Assembly (NCBI RefSeq): GCF_946479715.1 | Contig: NZ_CAMLHF010000238.1 | Location: 1 to 7,414 of the forward strand | DNA: 7,414 bases | Direction: 5' to 3' | From: an uncultured Pedobacter sp. | GTDB taxonomy: Bacteria; Bacteroidota; Bacteroidia; Sphingobacteriales; Sphingobacteriaceae | Shown here: one piece after another, positions 6,453 to 7,414 of the stretch | Position numbering within the stretch: position 1 is the stretch's first letter | How the letters are laid out: the number at the start of each line of letters is the position of its first letter | Position numbers and translations under genes: made by a program | The notes under the pieces: generated by a model | What the model was told of the DNA's origin: nothing | Seen by the model: only the letters and a program-made list of their open reading frames with translations | Database searches by the model: none

Positions 6453-7414
6453 TTAGAATGTTAAGTTAACACCGAAATTATAAGTAGCAAACAATGGATA
6501 GACGTTGGTGTCAATTCCTGCGTTTGTAGGGGTGCCGCCTACCTCAGGACTAAATCCTTTGTAACCAAATAGGTTTACCGCATTTTGCGCATTTATAAAG
6601 ACCCTTAGACTCCTGGCTTTCCATTTAGTGGTTAAAGATTGAGGTAGGGTATAGCCCAGCTGTATGTTTCTCAGACGGATATAATCACCACTTTCTACAT
6701 AAAAAGAGTTAGGGGCATTGTTAAGACCACTGGCAAGGTTTGCTGATGGGTAAGTGTTAGATGTTCCGGCACCATTCCAACGGTGGTCGAAAAAGTCTTT
6801 GGTATAATTCTCATTACCAAAACGATTAGCCAAATTGGCGTTTAACACATCTACTCCGGCAACACCCTGAATGTCCACGGTAAGATCAAAGCTTTTGTAA
6901 GCGAAATTGGTATTTACACCGTAGCTAAACTTAGGATTAGGATTACCCAATACTACTCTGTCTCTCAAATCAATAGTGCCGTCATTATTAATGTCCGCAT
7001 ATTTGAAGTCACCTTTTGAAAAGCTATTGTTTGTCCATTCAGCAGCTTCCTCAGGTGATTGGAAAACACCTACAACCTGATAGCCAAAGAATTCACCAAT
7101 AGGTCTGTTGTTAACTGTTCTGGTAGATAAGTAGCCACTTGTCAGTCCTACACCACCCTTATAAACCGGGTTATCTCCCGAGGTTACATTCAATACTTTA
7201 TTGTTGTTAATGCCCAGATTCGCACTGATTGTATACGTTAACCCGCCTTCAGTTTTGTCAGCCCATGTAGTCAAAAATTCAACTCCGCTATTCTTAATGT
7301 CGGCCTGGTTACCTAAGATTGTACTGTTTGTAGTTCCTAAACTTCCAAGAATTGGAATATTAAAAATGGCCTGTTCAGTTTTTCGTGTGTAATAATCAGC
7401 CTCTATTTTCAATC
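6453..7414 (-). CDS. susC-like: SusC/RagA-family TonB-dependent outer-membrane transporter, C-terminal part (5' end cut by window edge)
   Basis: The frame is open from the right edge to a TAA at 6453-6455, giving about 319 C-terminal residues of a protein that is normally around 1,000. The first visible residues, LKIEADYYTRKTEQ, are an internal barrel strand, so no start codon lies in the window and the TTG at 7412 is not a start. SusC-type landmarks are RPIGEFFGYQVVGVFQS, the DINNDGTIDLRDRVVLGNPNPKFSYG stretch (an Asp/Asn-rich loop typical of this family), FFDHRWNGAGTSNTYP, SGDYIRLRNIQLGYTLP, RVFINAQNAVNLFGYKGFSPEVG, and a final barrel strand YNFGVNLTF ending in Phe, the usual outer-membrane assembly signal. 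SusC imports oligosaccharides across the outer membrane using TonB energy together with the SusD lid encoded 12 nt downstream. The plug, TonB box and any regulatory N-terminal extension are outside the window, so control by an anti-sigma system cannot be judged. Confidence 0.96.
   Translation of the reverse strand, partial: LKIEADYYTRKTEQAIFNIPILGSLGTTNSTILGNQADIKNSGVEFLTTWADKTEGGLTYTISANLGINNNKVLNVTSGDNPVYKGGVGLTSGYLSTRTVNNRPIGEFFGYQVVGVFQSPEEAAEWTNNSFSKGDFKYADINNDGTIDLRDRVVLGNPNPKFSYGVNTNFAYKSFDLTVDIQGVAGVDVLNANLANRFGNENYTKDFFDHRWNGAGTSNTYPSANLASGLNNAPNSFYVESGDYIRLRNIQLGYTLPQSLTTKWKARSLRVFINAQNAVNLFGYKGFSPEVGGTPTNAGIDTNVYPLFATYNFGVNLTF

Noticed and set aside
7410..7412. TTG at 7412 as the start of a 319-residue protein
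   Set aside because: The translated residues are an internal SusC barrel strand and the protein lacks signal peptide, plug and TonB box, so the gene simply runs off the window.

Overview
The window is part of a polysaccharide utilization locus (PUL) from a Bacteroidota species. The AT-rich composition, the SusC/SusD pair, the A-rich and largely Shine-Dalgarno-free leaders, and the Lys/Asn/Tyr-rich secreted proteins suggest a soil or freshwater member of the Sphingobacteriaceae/Chitinophagaceae (Pedobacter- or Mucilaginibacter-like). The genus is an inference from protein style only.

All six genes lie on the minus strand, so transcription runs from right (7414) to left (1). In order of transcription they are: the C-terminal part of a SusC-type TonB-dependent transporter (cut by the right edge); a SusD-type lipoprotein; a GH144-type protein (endo-beta-1,2-glucanase family, often mislabelled glucoamylase); a GH43-like beta-propeller enzyme with discoidin and FN3-like domains; a small SGNH/GDSL hydrolase; and the N-terminal half of a BglX-like GH3 beta-glucosidase (cut by the left edge). 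Gaps are 12, 55, 0, 14 and 8 nt. The 55-nt gap after susD holds a strong hairpin with a U-tract and is the only visible transcriptional control point. The operon promoter, any regulator, and the 3' end are outside the window.

Proposed working model: SusC/SusD bind and import a beta-1,2-glucan, for example the cyclic or linear periplasmic/secreted glucans of Proteobacteria. The SGNH esterase removes ester substituents, the GH43-like enzyme removes an unknown branch or cap, GH144 cuts the backbone to short beta-1,2-gluco-oligosaccharides, and GH3 releases glucose. All four enzymes carry plain Sec signal peptides with no lipobox, which points to periplasmic processing after import. The beta-1,2-glucan assignment rests on GH144 family recognition plus the GH3 partner. 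The roles of the GH43-like and SGNH proteins are the open, potentially new part. No stretch longer than 55 bases lacks a gene, and there are no RNA genes, mobile elements or CRISPR arrays.
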